From assembly GCA_015486775.1 (NCBI GenBank), contig WFRA01000398.1, positions 1-7,047 of the forward strand: a stretch of 7,047 nucleotides of DNA, in the 5' to 3' direction. Origin of the DNA: Kiritimatiellales bacterium. GTDB taxonomy: Bacteria > Verrucomicrobiota > Kiritimatiellia > Kiritimatiellales > Pontiellaceae. Below, piece after piece: positions 6,859 through 7,047 of this stretch. Within the stretch, counting starts at the first letter, position 1. Every line of letters begins with the position of its first letter. Under the pieces are notes generated by a model. The model had not been told where the DNA came from and did no database searches. It worked only from the letters and a program-made list of their open reading frames with translations. The position numbers were made by a program, and so were the translations under genes.

Positions 6859-7047
6859 ATGAAAACAGAACTAAAAACAATCCTTATGCTGATCATCGCC
6901 GGCACATGGTTAGCGGCAACATCCGTCATGGCCGCCATCACCGCCACCAGCGATGATTTTAGCAGCGACACCACCGGCGATTGGGTAAGCGTAGGCACAA
7001 CGGCCACAAGCATCGAGTACGACAATCCCAGTGCGGGCGACTACGAC
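6859..7047 (+). CDS. Secreted protein of unknown function, N-terminal part, cut by right window edge
   Basis: The frame starts at the ATG at 6859, eight bases after AGGAG (6846-6850), and stays open for 63 codons to the window end. The first 25 residues are a clear signal peptide: lysines at positions 2 and 6, a hydrophobic core (ILMLIIAGTWLA) and an Ala-rich cleavage region ending SVMA or SVMAA. The mature part begins with ITATSDDFSSDTTGDWVS and is rich in Thr, Ser and Asp, as in cell-surface beta-sandwich or autotransporter/PEP-CTERM-like proteins of related bacteria, but the visible 38 residues are too few to name a family. It is divergent from the lyase operon and shares its upstream region, so co-regulation is possible. 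I do not assign a function. Confidence 0.75.
   Translation, partial: MKTELKTILMLIIAGTWLAATSVMAAITATSDDFSSDTTGDWVSVGTTATSIEYDNPSAGDYD

Noticed and set aside
6613..7025. Small frames on both strands sharing a DLRQxCWRKS peptide
   Set aside because: The shared peptide is a by-product of the palindrome being read on both strands; one frame is also antisense to the plus-strand secreted protein.

Overview
The window reads as a polysaccharide-degradation locus from a bacterium rich in secreted carbohydrate-active enzymes. The large exported lyases, the C-terminal calcium-binding DxDGDG repeat followed by a small Verrucomicrobia/Planctomycetes-style beta domain, and the GH32 with an N-terminal sandwich domain of the type seen in those groups all suggest the PVC superphylum, perhaps a Kiritimatiellota (Pontiella-like) marine or anaerobic organism. 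This assignment is inferred from protein style, not from a marker gene.

Three genes lie head to tail on the minus strand and are read from right to left. The first (6504 to 3559) is a complete 981-residue exported polysaccharide lyase that resembles family PL8 (chondroitin/hyaluronan type) and carries extra C-terminal modules. The second (3471 to 1408) is a complete 687-residue GH32-family protein with no visible signal peptide and with alanine where the family's catalytic Glu should be. The third (1242 to beyond base 1) is the N-terminal 414 residues of a chondroitinase ABC-like lyase. It is interrupted by the window edge, so it can be found only by translating an open frame that runs off the end. 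The gaps are 87 and 165 bases with no convincing terminator, so one operon is likely.

On the plus strand a secreted protein of unknown function starts at 6859 and runs off the right edge. It is divergent from the lyase operon. The 354-base divergent region holds the most striking non-coding structure here: a perfect 33-base palindrome (16-base arms around one base) at 6659-6691, with extra copies of its core hexamer GCGCAA/TTGCGC on both sides, one of them between the Shine-Dalgarno sequence and the start codon of the plus-strand gene.

Taken together, two glycosaminoglycan-type lyases flank a beta-fructosidase-fold enzyme. The lyases would cut a uronic-acid-containing glycan by beta-elimination. 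Why a GH32 sits between them is the main puzzle: one possibility is a fructose-decorated chondroitin such as the E. coli K4 capsule type, another is that this GH32 subgroup has a different specificity. No sulfatase, GH88, SusC/SusD or regulator gene is visible in the window. I see no tRNA, rRNA, CRISPR array or insertion sequence.
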